A stretch of DNA of 64,000 nucleotides from Chryseobacterium sp. FH2. Lineage in GTDB: Bacteria > Bacteroidota > Bacteroidia > Flavobacteriales > Weeksellaceae. A program made the translations under genes and the position numbers. The stretch covers positions 186,001 through 250,000 of the forward strand of contig NZ_LFNE01000003.1 of the NCBI RefSeq assembly GCF_001045455.1, read 5' to 3'. Below, one piece after another: positions 33,014 through 41,512 of the stretch. Under the pieces are notes generated by a model. The model made no database searches. It saw only the letters and a program-made list of their open reading frames with translations, and was not told the DNA's origin. Each line of letters starts with the position of its first letter. Position 1 is the first letter of the stretch.

Positions 33014-35536
33014 ATGGCAAGAACAAAAATAGACTACGGTATCGACTTAGGTACGACCAATTCTGCAATTTCAAGAATTGAAAACGGAGAAGCTGTTATT
33101 AAAAAAACAGACACGCTTAAAGACACAATGCCCTCTTGTGTTTATATCAATAAGAAACAAGCCATCCAAGTTGGTGATAGTGCATATAATGCACTTAAAA
33201 GAGATAAATTAGGGGCTATGAAAAATTGGGATGATAGTGATTCTAATTCTTTCATTGAGTTCAAAAGAACAATGGGAACGGATAAAAAATATTTCAGTTC
33301 TAACTTGGGTAAAGAATTGAGTTCGGAAGAATTATCCGCCGAAGTATTAAAAACATTGAAATCGTTCGTAAAAGATGAAAATATAAATGCTGTTGTGATT
33401 ACTGTTCCGGCTGCATTTGGTAATAATCAAAAAGAAGCCACACGTGAAGCTGCAAAATTAGCAGGATTTAATCATATAGAATTGCTGCAAGAACCAGTTG
33501 CGGCTGCAATGGCTTACGGTTTGGACAGTAAAAAGAAAGACGGCTTTTGGTTGGTTTATGACTTTGGCGGTGGAACTTTTGATGCGGCTTTACTGAAAGT
33601 GGAAGATGGAATTATGAAAGTTGCCGATACCGAAGGAGATAATTATTTGGGTGGAAAAAATCTCGATTTAGCTATAGTTGACGAAATCATTTTGCCATAT
33701 ATCGAAAATAATTATGCGATAGATTCTATTTTGGAAGATGACAACAAAAAGCAAATTTTGCGTAATGCAATGAAATTTTACGCAGAAGAAACCAAAATAA
33801 AATTATCATTTAATGATTCTCACAACATACTTTCTGATTTAGGTGATATCCCAGGAGAAGATGACAATGGAGAAGAATTTGAATTAGATATTACCGTTAC
33901 ACAAGCCGATATGGAAAGAGCTTTAGCTCCAATTTTCCAAAAAGCTATTGATATTTGTAAGAACCTTTTAAAGCGAAACAACTTACAAGGTTCTTCTTTA
34001 GATTCGTTGATTTTGGTTGGAGGTCCTACTTTTTCGCCAGTTGTCAGAAAAATGTTGGAACAGCAAATTTGCAAACCCGACACAAGCGTTGACCCGATGA
34101 CGGTGGTTTCCAAAGGTGCTGCATTGTATGCTTCTACGGTCGATATTTCGGAAGAAATCAAAGAACAAACGAGAGATAAGTCCAAAATTCAAATCGAAAT
34201 CGGACACGAAGCATCAACCGTTGAGTTGGAAGAATTTGTAACACTGAAAATTTTGGTTGACAAAACCGAAGGAGCAATTCCTGAAAAAGTATTTGCCGAA
34301 ATCACAAGAAGTGACAAAGCTTGGTCAAGCGGAAAAGTGGAAATCAACGAAATCGGGGAAGTTATCCAAACACAATTGATAGAAGGAAAAACCAATGGTT
34401 TTGAAGTTACTTTGTTTGATGACAAAGGAAATATTTTAGAAAGCGAACCAAAAGAATTTACGGTAATTCAAGGTTCAAAAATTGGTAATGCAACTTTGGC
34501 TTACAATATCGGAATTGAAATCAAAAAACGAGAATCTGGAAAAATTGTTTTTGAAACAGTAAAGAACTTAGAAAAAAACAAATCAATTCCAACAGTAGGA
34601 ACACGAAATGGATTAAAAACACAAAAGCAAATCCGTCCCGGAATGGATGCTGATTTTATTAAAATCCCAGTTTTTGAAGGTGAACACGAAGCAGATGGAA
34701 CAAGAGCCATCTACAACAACCACGTAACAGATATTATCATTAGCGGAGCGGATTTACCTGCATTATTGCCTGAAAATAGTGATGTTGATTTAACTGTAAA
34801 TGTAGATAGGTCAGAAAAAATTACAGTTACTGCATATTTCCCTTATTTGGATTTTTCTTTTGAAGCTACTGTAGAAAGAACCGTTCAATCTGTTGAGACC
34901 AATTGGCTTTCCAATGAAATCCGTAAAGCAAAAGGAAGTATTGAAGAACTGAAAGACGAAGGAATAAGCAACGATAAAGTTCGAAAAGCCGAAGCCGAGA
35001 TTGCTGAATTAGAAAAGAAATTTGAGAACAGCAAAAATGATGTGGACGGTAAGCAAGAAGTTTTGACCAATCTTAGGAAAACGCTTAAAACCATTGACGA
35101 ACTAAGCGAAACCACGGAATGGCCAAAATTAGAAGAAGAACTAAAAGAGGAATTTTACAGATTAGAGAAAGCCAATAAAGATTTAGGAAATGACCGTTCT
35201 ACGCAGGTTGTCAATCAATTACGTAGTCAATTGGAAGAAGTTTTGAAAACACAGGACATTAAATTAGGTAAAGCATTGGCAGAAGAAATACATTCTGTAT
35301 TTTTCCAAATGACCTTAGTGTACCAATTGATTAATTTCATTAGGCAACATAATCAGCATTTTGGTTCATACCATTGGAAAGACAGCAACAGAGCAAGACA
35401 ATTATTAAACGAAGGCTTGCAACAAATCGGAGAAAATCCCAACACAGATGATTTGCATCCGATTGTTGTTGACTTAATCAATTTATTACCAAATGATGAA
35501 AGACCAAGTGGAGACGATTCTGTTTTGGTAGGATAA
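33014..35536 (+). CDS. Divergent Hsp70 family protein
   Basis: An 840-residue Hsp70 homologue, distinct from housekeeping DnaK. The ATPase domain spans about residues 1-390 and has all key motifs: phosphate 1 (GIDLGTTNSA, residues 9-18), connect 1 (TVPAAFGNNQKEAT), phosphate 2 (YDFGGGTFD, 182-190) and the adenosine motif (LVGGPTF, from 334). The usual DVLLLD linker is absent. Instead a beta domain of roughly 100 residues (395-490) is inserted before a recognisable substrate-binding beta domain (about 495-625, NIGIEI to FSFEATVE). The C-terminal 210 residues are long charged helices. Neighbouring genes supply J-like and GrpE-like partners. It ends 17 bases before the lipoprotein gene. Confidence 0.9.
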   Translation: MARTKIDYGIDLGTTNSAISRIENGEAVIKKTDTLKDTMPSCVYINKKQAIQVGDSAYNALKRDKLGAMKNWDDSDSNSFIEFKRTMGTDKKYFSSNLGKELSSEELSAEVLKTLKSFVKDENINAVVITVPAAFGNNQKEATREAAKLAGFNHIELLQEPVAAAMAYGLDSKKKDGFWLVYDFGGGTFDAALLKVEDGIMKVADTEGDNYLGGKNLDLAIVDEIILPYIENNYAIDSILEDDNKKQILRNAMKFYAEETKIKLSFNDSHNILSDLGDIPGEDDNGEEFELDITVTQADMERALAPIFQKAIDICKNLLKRNNLQGSSLDSLILVGGPTFSPVVRKMLEQQICKPDTSVDPMTVVSKGAALYASTVDISEEIKEQTRDKSKIQIEIGHEASTVELEEFVTLKILVDKTEGAIPEKVFAEITRSDKAWSSGKVEINEIGEVIQTQLIEGKTNGFEVTLFDDKGNILESEPKEFTVIQGSKIGNATLAYNIGIEIKKRESGKIVFETVKNLEKNKSIPTVGTRNGLKTQKQIRPGMDADFIKIPVFEGEHEADGTRAIYNNHVTDIIISGADLPALLPENSDVDLTVNVDRSEKITVTAYFPYLDFSFEATVERTVQSVETNWLSNEIRKAKGSIEELKDEGISNDKVRKAEAEIAELEKKFENSKNDVDGKQEVLTNLRKTLKTIDELSETTEWPKLEEELKEEFYRLEKANKDLGNDRSTQVVNQLRSQLEEVLKTQDIKLGKALAEEIHSVFFQMTLVYQLINFIRQHNQHFGSYHWKDSNRARQLLNEGLQQIGENPNTDDLHPIVVDLINLLPNDERPSGDDSVLVG

Positions 35537-35553
35537 AAACTAAACTAATAATT

Positions 35554-36234
35554 ATGAAAACTAAATTACTATCACTTTCTTTTTTAGCCTTGTTATTTTT
35601 GACTTCTTGTGAATCAGAACAGACAAGAAAAGAACGAGAAGCTCGTGAAGAAAAAGAACGTATTGAATTAGAGCAAAGGCAAAAAGAAGAAGAAAAAGCA
35701 GAAGCTATTCGTTTGGAACAAGTTCGTATAGAGAAAGAAAAACAAGCAGAAGCCGAGCGGATAGAAAGAGAAGCTCAATTAGAGAAAGAAAGAAAAGAAC
35801 AGGAAATCTATGACAGGTATATTTCCAACACTTTACGCACGGGTTCAACACCTTATTCCAAATATTATGGAGGGAACTCATCTTGTAGCGATTATGGATG
35901 TTCGCAAATAAAGGTGCGCACAAGCAATTCAGATGTTTTGGTTACTATCAAGAAAAATGATAAAGTTGTAAGACACGCATTTATACAAGCAGGTGATAGT
36001 TATGCTTTTTCATTTCCTAATGGAACTTATCAGGCTTTTTTCTACTATGGAAAAGGCTGGAATCCGGAAAAAGAAATGAAAGGCGGTGAAATAAAAGGCG
36101 GCTTTATTTCCGAAGAACATTTCGGAAAAGACGACCCTCAAAATCTTTTTAATAATGAATTAGTTTATGAATTGATTTTGCAACAAAATGGAAATTTCAG
36201 TACTCGCCCAAGCAATCCAGAGGAAGCTTTATAA
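35554..36234 (+). CDS. Lipoprotein with a charged coiled coil
   Basis: A 226-residue lipoprotein (lipobox LTSC, Cys19). Residues 22-88 are a continuous Glu/Lys/Arg-rich helix that must form a coiled coil or long single helix. A compact C-terminal domain (about 95-226) follows, with three Cys in the early part (SSCSDYGCSQ contains two) and strands such as DVLVTIKKNDKVVRHAFIQ. I recognise no named family. The domain pattern (ITIxxNDKVVRHAYI, SYxFxxPxGxYQxFFYYG) is the kind found repeatedly in Bacteroidetes lipoproteins. It lies within the Hsp70 block, 2 bases before a small membrane protein gene, and could be the envelope-side partner of that machine. Confidence 0.7.
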   Translation: MKTKLLSLSFLALLFLTSCESEQTRKEREAREEKERIELEQRQKEEEKAEAIRLEQVRIEKEKQAEAERIEREAQLEKERKEQEIYDRYISNTLRTGSTPYSKYYGGNSSCSDYGCSQIKVRTSNSDVLVTIKKNDKVVRHAFIQAGDSYAFSFPNGTYQAFFYYGKGWNPEKEMKGGEIKGGFISEEHFGKDDPQNLFNNELVYELILQQNGNFSTRPSNPEEAL

Positions 36235-36236
36235 TT

Positions 36237-36536
36237 ATGGATAAAATAATTAAAATAGGCTTAGCCATTTTGTTTTTTATCTGCTTGTTGGATATGCCGT
36301 ATGGTTATTTTCAATTGGTAAGGTTTCTGGCATTGATTGGCTTTGGGTTTTTGGCTTATCAAGCAAATCAACAAGGTAAACAAACCGAAATGATTATTTA
36401 CGGAGCTTTAGCATTATTGTTCCAGCCGTTTTTCAAGATTGCTTTAGGTCGTGAGTTATGGAATGTAGTGGATGTTATTGTGGGAATCGGACTTTTAATT
36501 TCTATTTTTACTAAACCAAAGAAGACATTATCGTAA
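36237..36536 (+). CDS. Small membrane protein, DUF6804-like
   Basis: A 99-residue protein with three hydrophobic segments (about 5-20, 27-45, 53-66 and possibly a fourth at 76-91). The early motif LLDMPYGYFQLVRF and the later FKIALGRELWNVVDV fit, from memory, the DUF6804 family of tiny membrane proteins. No function is known. It starts 2 bases after the lipoprotein stop, so it is almost certainly in the same transcript. The kinase-AAA gene begins 67 bases later, after a short spacer holding a direct repeat. Confidence 0.68.
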   Translation: MDKIIKIGLAILFFICLLDMPYGYFQLVRFLALIGFGFLAYQANQQGKQTEMIIYGALALLFQPFFKIALGRELWNVVDVIVGIGLLISIFTKPKKTLS

Positions 36537-36554
36537 TTTCAAATTTTCTAAAAC

Positions 36555-36582
36555 TTGTAAAATCCAACAGGTTTTGTAAAAT
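36555..36582 (+). repeat. Short direct repeat upstream of the kinase-AAA gene
   Basis: TTGTAAAAT occurs at 36555-36563 and 36574-36582 (19 bases apart, about two helical turns) in the only sizeable spacer inside the block. It could be a regulator site or chance in AT-rich DNA. Confidence 0.25.
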
Positions 36583-36603
36583 TCAAAAATCATCGTTCAT
36601 AAA

Positions 36604-38355
36604 ATGAGCATATTATCCAAAAATCAAGTCATTGACAACAAATATTCAGTAAGTTTCTTCTTGAAAAAAGGAAGTTATGCCGAGACCTATCGTGTACAAA
36701 ACGATACGAAAGAAACCAGGTTTCTGAAACTATTTGATTACAGTAAACTGCACCGTACACAGTTCACCGAAAACGGAGATGTTTTGGAAATTGAAATTTT
36801 AAAACAAATCAAACACTCAAATTTGGTAAAGTACAATGATAGTGGAAACATTATTATTGACAGTCAAAAATTTGCTTATGTAGTATTGGATTTTATCAGC
36901 GGAGAAACCTTGGCTGATAAAATGAAACGTGAAAATAAGCTTAGCACATATGAATCGAAAGACATTATTTTAAGTGTTCTAAACGGTTTAAACTATCTGC
37001 ACAACAAACAAATCATTCACAACGACATTACCAATCAAAATGTAATGTTGGATTTATCGGGAAAGGTTGTCATTTCTAAAATCATAGATTTTGGCTACGC
37101 TCGTTTTTTGCAACAATCCAATAAAGACTTCTTGAAAGATGGTTTAAATCTATTTTACACAGCCAATGAAACCTTTAATAAAGTCTTTTCTTTCCAAAGC
37201 GACATTTATTCAGTTGGTGCTTTGTATTATTATTTATTGACAGGTTTGCCACCTCATTTTGTAGAAATATCCAAATACAAATCCGACAGAATACAATTAG
37301 AAGAAACGATTTTAGAAGAGCGGAAAAAGCCGCTAAAATTTTTGGATAAAGTAGATGAGCAAACGAAAACGATTATCCGAAAAGCGTTGCAACCTAAAGC
37401 TGAAAACCGTTTCAAATCTGTCAAAGAATTTATACAAGCATTGAACGGAGAATTAGAGATTGAACTTTCAATTCCAGAAGAAAAAACGGTTAAAGTTCAA
37501 CCCCAAGAAAAGAAAAAAGGCAAAGGATTCTCAGCCATTGCAGGAATGCAGGAACTGAAAGACACCATAAAATTAGATGTTATTGATGCTTTAAATGATA
37601 AAGAACGGTATGCAGAATACGGCTTGACGATTCCAAACGGAATGCTATTGTATGGTCCGCCTGGTTGCGGTAAAACTTTCTTTGCGGAGAAAATGGCAGA
37701 AGAAATAGGCTTTAATTTTTATCAGATAAAGCCTTCCGACATTCAAAGTAAATTTGTGAATGCTTCACAGGAAAATATCAAGAATTTATTCGATGAAGCA
37801 AGGCAAAATGCACCAAGCATTATTTTTATTGATGAATTAGACGCCTTGGTTCCAAGTCGGGACACATCAAACATCAGTCATATGAATACAAGTGCAGTCA
37901 ATGAGTTTTTAGCACAGATGAATAACTGCGGAGAAGACGGAATTTTTATTATCGGAGCAACCAACAGACCCAATGCTATTGACCCGGCAATTTTGCGCTC
38001 TGGAAGATTGGATAAACATATTTATTTACCACCACCTGATTTTGAAGCAAGGAAATTGATGTTTGAATTGTATTTAAAAAAGCGTCCGACAGAAATCGGT
38101 TTGAATTACGAAGAATTAGCTAAATCAACAGAAAATTATGTGTCCAGCGACATCAAATTTTTGTGTGATGAAGCATCAAGAAAAGCGTTGAACGCTAATA
38201 CACGAATTACAAAAAACATTGTTTTAGAAACAATTCGAAGTAATAAATCGTCAATTTCAATACAGGAATTAAGTAATTATTCAGTCATTAAAACAAAAAT
38301 GGGAAATCTAAATAGCAATGATAACGACAGACCAAGAATTGGATTTAAGAAATAA
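36604..38355 (+). CDS. Protein kinase fused to AAA+ ATPase
   Basis: A 583-residue two-domain protein. The N-terminal half (about residues 8-285) is a Hanks-type Ser/Thr kinase. Its glycine loop is LKKGSYAETY, with a Lys in FLKLF. The catalytic loop has HND in place of HRD (His139), with DITNQN retaining the catalytic Asp and Asn. DFG is at residues 162-164, and SDIYSVGALYYYLLTG follows. A Lys/Glu linker leads to an AAA+ domain of the FtsH/CDC48 type (about 310-550) with Walker A GPPGCGKT (351-358), Walker B IIFIDELDAL and sensor/Arg-finger region ATNRPNAIDPAILRSGRLD. All active residues appear present. It has no membrane segment. It probably acts with the Hsp70 machine encoded upstream (inference). 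Confidence 0.9.
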   Translation: MSILSKNQVIDNKYSVSFFLKKGSYAETYRVQNDTKETRFLKLFDYSKLHRTQFTENGDVLEIEILKQIKHSNLVKYNDSGNIIIDSQKFAYVVLDFISGETLADKMKRENKLSTYESKDIILSVLNGLNYLHNKQIIHNDITNQNVMLDLSGKVVISKIIDFGYARFLQQSNKDFLKDGLNLFYTANETFNKVFSFQSDIYSVGALYYYLLTGLPPHFVEISKYKSDRIQLEETILEERKKPLKFLDKVDEQTKTIIRKALQPKAENRFKSVKEFIQALNGELEIELSIPEEKTVKVQPQEKKKGKGFSAIAGMQELKDTIKLDVIDALNDKERYAEYGLTIPNGMLLYGPPGCGKTFFAEKMAEEIGFNFYQIKPSDIQSKFVNASQENIKNLFDEARQNAPSIIFIDELDALVPSRDTSNISHMNTSAVNEFLAQMNNCGEDGIFIIGATNRPNAIDPAILRSGRLDKHIYLPPPDFEARKLMFELYLKKRPTEIGLNYEELAKSTENYVSSDIKFLCDEASRKALNANTRITKNIVLETIRSNKSSISIQELSNYSVIKTKMGNLNSNDNDRPRIGFKK

Positions 38356-38356
38356 G

Positions 38357-38387
38357 AAAATGACTGTCATCAATGGCAGTCATTTTT
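38357..38387 (+). terminator. Terminator-like hairpin overlapping the barstar start codon
   Basis: AAAATGACTGTCA (38357-38369) pairs with TGGCAGTCATTTT (38374-38386) through 13 pairs with one G-T, loop TCAA, followed by T. It begins right after the kinase-AAA stop codon and contains the ATG of the barstar gene. It may end the upstream transcript, control barstar translation, or both. Confidence 0.6.
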
Positions 38388-38716
38388 CGAGTCTGGAGGG
38401 GTTCTACGAAGAAATCTCTAATGTCTTGATGAAAGATGCGGATTGGAAAGTCGGGACCTTGGACGGTTTTGATGATATTCTGTATGGAGTTGAAACGGAT
38501 ATCACTTGGAAAAACTCTCAGAAATCGAAAGAAGATTTGGGCTTTGAAGCAACTAAAGAATTTTACGAAAATAAAATCAGTCAGGGAAAACCTTTTAATG
38601 TAAAATTAATTCAACAAAAACTGGATGAATTGATTGACGGAAGCGGGCAAACCTTATTTGAAATTTTAGTTGAAATTATAGAATCACACCAGAATATTAC
38701 ATTAATTTTGGACTGA
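38360..38716 (+). CDS. Barstar family ribonuclease inhibitor
   Basis: A 118-residue homologue of barstar, the intracellular inhibitor of barnase-type ribonucleases. The start at 38360 gives TVINGSHFSSLEGFYEEI, matching the barstar opening (VING, then the first helix). The segment LDGFDDILYG (residues 35-44) corresponds to the inhibitor loop and helix that plug the RNase active site. The C-terminus ends in the strand NITLILD. No barnase-like toxin is encoded in the window, so it is an orphan immunity gene or a regulator of a house RNase. Its start lies inside a strong hairpin. An in-frame ATG at 38318 overlaps the upstream gene and is unlikely. Confidence 0.85.
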   Translation: MTVINGSHFSSLEGFYEEISNVLMKDADWKVGTLDGFDDILYGVETDITWKNSQKSKEDLGFEATKEFYENKISQGKPFNVKLIQQKLDELIDGSGQTLFEILVEIIESHQNITLILD

Positions 38717-38730
38717 TTTAAAACAAGACA

Positions 38731-39357
38731 ATGAATAAGATGATTTATGGATTGTTCTTCGGAGACAGCATAACCTACGGAGAATATGATGGCGTTTTTG
38801 GAGGCTGGGTTGATATTTTGAAAAGATATGCTCTGCAGAAATACAATGAAGGAAGTAATGAATTAATTCTTTTCAATCTTGGAATAGGCGGCGAAACAAC
38901 AGAAGGTCTGGTCAAAAGAATTCCACACGAAATGAAAGCCCGAAATTCTGCTGACGGAAATATCATTTTCCTTGGTTATGGCGCAAATGATTTGGCTGTA
39001 AAAGATGGAAGTCAAATGGTAGACCCGACACAGTTTAAAACCAATATTGAAGCTGCAATTCAAGCTGCAGAGCTTTATTCAGACGATATTTATTTGGTAA
39101 GCATTCTTCCAATTTCTGAGAAAATAGACGGAAAAATTTCAGCAACTGGAAAGATAAGAACGGATGAAGATGTTTTGGTTTATAATCAAATTTTAAAAGA
39201 TATTTCTGTTGAAAACTCATTAAGTTACATTGATTTTCATTCTGTATTTTTAGACGATAAGGAAATACTGCTTTCCGCGGACGGTGTTCATCCCAATGAA
39301 AAAGGCTATGGAATGATGGCTGAAACTGCAATTCCAATCATTGAAAAATATCTATAA
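38731..39357 (+). CDS. SGNH/GDSL hydrolase family protein
   Basis: A 208-residue cytoplasmic esterase-like protein with the four conserved SGNH blocks. These are GDSIT (residues 11-15, nucleophile Ser), the Gly in LGIGGETT (about 50), GAND (about 87-90, with the Asn) and DGVHPNEKGY (about 188-197, with the Asp and His). There is no signal peptide. These enzymes act on acyl, acetyl or thioester substrates; the substrate is unknown. It follows the barstar gene by 14 bases and may share its transcript, and a terminator lies 57 bases after its stop. Confidence 0.9.
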   Translation: MNKMIYGLFFGDSITYGEYDGVFGGWVDILKRYALQKYNEGSNELILFNLGIGGETTEGLVKRIPHEMKARNSADGNIIFLGYGANDLAVKDGSQMVDPTQFKTNIEAAIQAAELYSDDIYLVSILPISEKIDGKISATGKIRTDEDVLVYNQILKDISVENSLSYIDFHSVFLDDKEILLSADGVHPNEKGYGMMAETAIPIIEKYL

Positions 39358-39413
39358 CGAATCTATTTTGATACTATAATTTACAAAAAGTATTTAAAAT
39401 AGCCAAAAACATG

Positions 39414-39441
39414 GCCTGTTCTGAAAATCAACAGGCTTTTA
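39414..39441 (+). terminator. Terminator after the GDSL hydrolase gene
   Basis: GCCTGTT (39414-39420) pairs with AACAGGC (39430-39436), followed by TTTTATTTTT. Confidence 0.75.
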
Positions 39442-39524
39442 TTTTTAATGGAAAGTTATTTACTATTATTCCATTAGTAGGTTCCGAATGTAAAGATTCA
39501 GCCGCAACACGGGATTAATTCTGT

Positions 39525-39878
39525 TTAAAAAATATATTTCCAATATACTAAAGTTCCCACAACAACAGAAACGATTACCATCAAGATAACGGCTCCTGCA
39601 GAAATATCTTTAATGAAGCCAATTCGTTTGTCATATTCAGGATGAATAATATCGCAGATTTTTTCAATGGCTGTGTTAAAAATTTCAGCACTCAAAACGC
39701 CAAAAGAAACAATAAAAACTAGCATGATATCGATGCTTGAAAGTTTTAAATACAAAATCAGAGCAAGGTTAATAAAGAAAGCCAAAAGTTCTAACTGGAA
39801 GTTTCGCTCACTTTTTATCATCAGAAAAATGCCATGGAAAGCATTAAAAAAACTTTTATGAATAGCTGGTTTTCGCAT
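39525..39878 (-). CDS. Diacylglycerol kinase family protein (DgkA-like)
   Basis: A 117-residue inner membrane kinase of the small DgkA family, which phosphorylates diacylglycerol or undecaprenol. The N-terminal amphipathic helix (KSFFNAFHGIFLMIKSERNF) is followed by three membrane helices. The catalytic signature lies between the second and third, as VLSAEIFNTAIEKICD (about residues 61-76) with Glu and Asn in the usual places, and the following HPEYDKRIGFIKDISAGAV. In Bacteroidetes and Gram-positive bacteria this form is usually an undecaprenol kinase for lipid carrier recycling. It stands alone, divergent from dnaN. Confidence 0.92.
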   Translation of the reverse strand: MRKPAIHKSFFNAFHGIFLMIKSERNFQLELLAFFINLALILYLKLSSIDIMLVFIVSFGVLSAEIFNTAIEKICDIIHPEYDKRIGFIKDISAGAVILMVIVSVVVGTLVYWKYIF

Positions 39879-40049
39879 GATAAAAATATTATTGACAAAT
39901 ATACTTAATTGGTGAAAAATAATTATTAAATTTATCCTTTTCAGGAGAATCTCCTGAATTGGGAAAGTGGGAGAGAAAATACTCGAAAATTCTTTTGATG
40001 GTTGTTAATAACTCTCAGGAATATTTTTTTCCATCTATTTTCTATTTAT

Positions 40050-40057
40050 TATATTTG
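40050..40057 (+). promoter_or_regulatory. Putative -7 element (TATATTTG) for dnaN
   Basis: Matches TAnnTTTG, with a T-rich -33 box (40027-40030) 19 bases upstream and the start codon 22 bases downstream. Confidence 0.5.
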
Positions 40058-40078
40058 TAAAAATTTATTTTTAAATCT

Positions 40079-41209
40079 ATGAAATTTATTATTTCAAGTG
40101 GAGAACTGCAGAAAGCTTTGCAAACTGTAAGTGGCGTAATATCAAGCTCTCAATCGAGACCGATTTTAGAAAATTATCTTTTTGAATTAGACGGAAATAA
40201 TGTTACCATTACAGCATCTGATGGCGAGACGACTCTTGTTACTTCTCTTGATGTGAAGTCTGATGATTCGGGAAAATTTGCTGTTCCTGCTAAGATTTTT
40301 CAGGATTTCATTAAGACTTATGGTGAGCAGCCCCTGACATTGGCTGTGAAAGATAATGCAGAAGGAACGGGAAGTCAGCTTGAAATTTTAGATGAAAAAG
40401 ACAACTTTGCGGTAGCATTAGACAACGCTGATGATTATCCTGAATTGCCTGAATTTGACGCGTCCCAAAGTGTCACGATGCCGGCCGGGGTTTTATCAGA
40501 AGCACTTACAAACACCCTTTTTGCGACAAGTAATGACTCTCTGCGTCCCGTAATGACAGGAGTTTTGTTCCAGTTTGGAGAAAATGAAACAAACTTTGTT
40601 TCTACAGATTCTCACAGATTGGTAGTGTATAAAAGGACAGATTTGATGAATGCCGAACCAATGGAATTCATCATGCCTAAAAAACCATTGAATATTTTCA
40701 AAAATATTTTAGCAAGCTCAAATGAAGACGTTACTATAGACTTCAATGAGAATATGGCTAAATTTACTTTTGGTAAGCATATCTGGATTTGTAGATTGAT
40801 CGATGGGAAATATCCTAATTATACAGCGGTAATCCCAAAAGAAAATCCGAACGTACTGACAATTAACAGAAATCTTTTATTGGGAGCCATCAAGAGAGCC
40901 TCTATTATGTCAAACAAGTCTACCAATCAGGTAAGATTTAAATTATCTGCAAATATTCTTCACCTGCATGCAGAAGATACAGAATATGCAAACAAGGCAG
41001 ATATGCAGATTCCTTGTGATTACAACGGAGAAGATATCAACATAGGATTTAGCTCTAAATTTTTAACAGAAATGTTGACAATTCTTGGTTCTGATGATAT
41101 TACAATGAAAATGTCTCAGCCAAACAGACCGGGAATTATTGAACCTCTGGATGGTCTTGAGGAAAACGAGAATATATTAATGTTATCAATGCCGGTAATC
41201 GGGTTGTAA
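40079..41209 (+). CDS. dnaN: DNA polymerase III subunit beta (sliding clamp)
   Basis: The ring-shaped processivity factor of DNA polymerase III. The 376-residue protein has three similar clamp domains (about residues 1-120, 128-245 and 250-376). It opens with MKFIISSGELQKALQTVSGV and the early SRPILENYLFEL segment. The second domain has TNTLFATSNDSLRPVMTGV and TDSHRLVVY. The C-terminus ends in MLSMPVIGL, corresponding to the conserved MPxR/L tail that helps form the client peptide pocket. In this window dnaN is not next to dnaA or recF; it is a single-gene unit with its own promoter-like element and terminator. Confidence 0.97.
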   Translation: MKFIISSGELQKALQTVSGVISSSQSRPILENYLFELDGNNVTITASDGETTLVTSLDVKSDDSGKFAVPAKIFQDFIKTYGEQPLTLAVKDNAEGTGSQLEILDEKDNFAVALDNADDYPELPEFDASQSVTMPAGVLSEALTNTLFATSNDSLRPVMTGVLFQFGENETNFVSTDSHRLVVYKRTDLMNAEPMEFIMPKKPLNIFKNILASSNEDVTIDFNENMAKFTFGKHIWICRLIDGKYPNYTAVIPKENPNVLTINRNLLLGAIKRASIMSNKSTNQVRFKLSANILHLHAEDTEYANKADMQIPCDYNGEDINIGFSSKFLTEMLTILGSDDITMKMSQPNRPGIIEPLDGLEENENILMLSMPVIGL

Positions 41210-41231
41210 TATTTACAATAAATAAAAATAT

Positions 41232-41266
41232 AAGAGGTTTTGATTTTTCAGAGCCTCTTTTTTTAT
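41232..41266 (+). terminator. Terminator after dnaN
   Basis: A 12-pair stem with G-T pairs: 41232-41243 (AAGAGGTTTTGA) with 41248-41259 (TCAGAGCCTCTT), then a T run. The remaining bases to 41512 contain no feature I can support. Confidence 0.8.
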
Positions 41267-41512
41267 TTAATGCTGGATTATAATTTTTCGCAGATATTTT
41301 TTACATATTTATCTGTACAAAAGTATAGTCAGTTTTATGTGAATAATCTTAAAAATAAGATCCCTTCAATTTGCAAAATCTGCGGTAGAAAATTAACATC
41401 TTAAAGTCTCCCATAAATTTCTGTATTTCTCAAAAAAACACGACATTTGTACGCTTAAAACTGTACAACTAAAATGGTACAAAAATTCAAATAAATTTTC
41501 AAAAATTATCAG

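Noticed and set aside
38318..38359. Earlier barstar start at ATG 38318
   Set aside because: It overlaps the kinase-AAA gene and adds residues not seen in barstar proteins, while ATG 38360 gives the conserved TVING opening.
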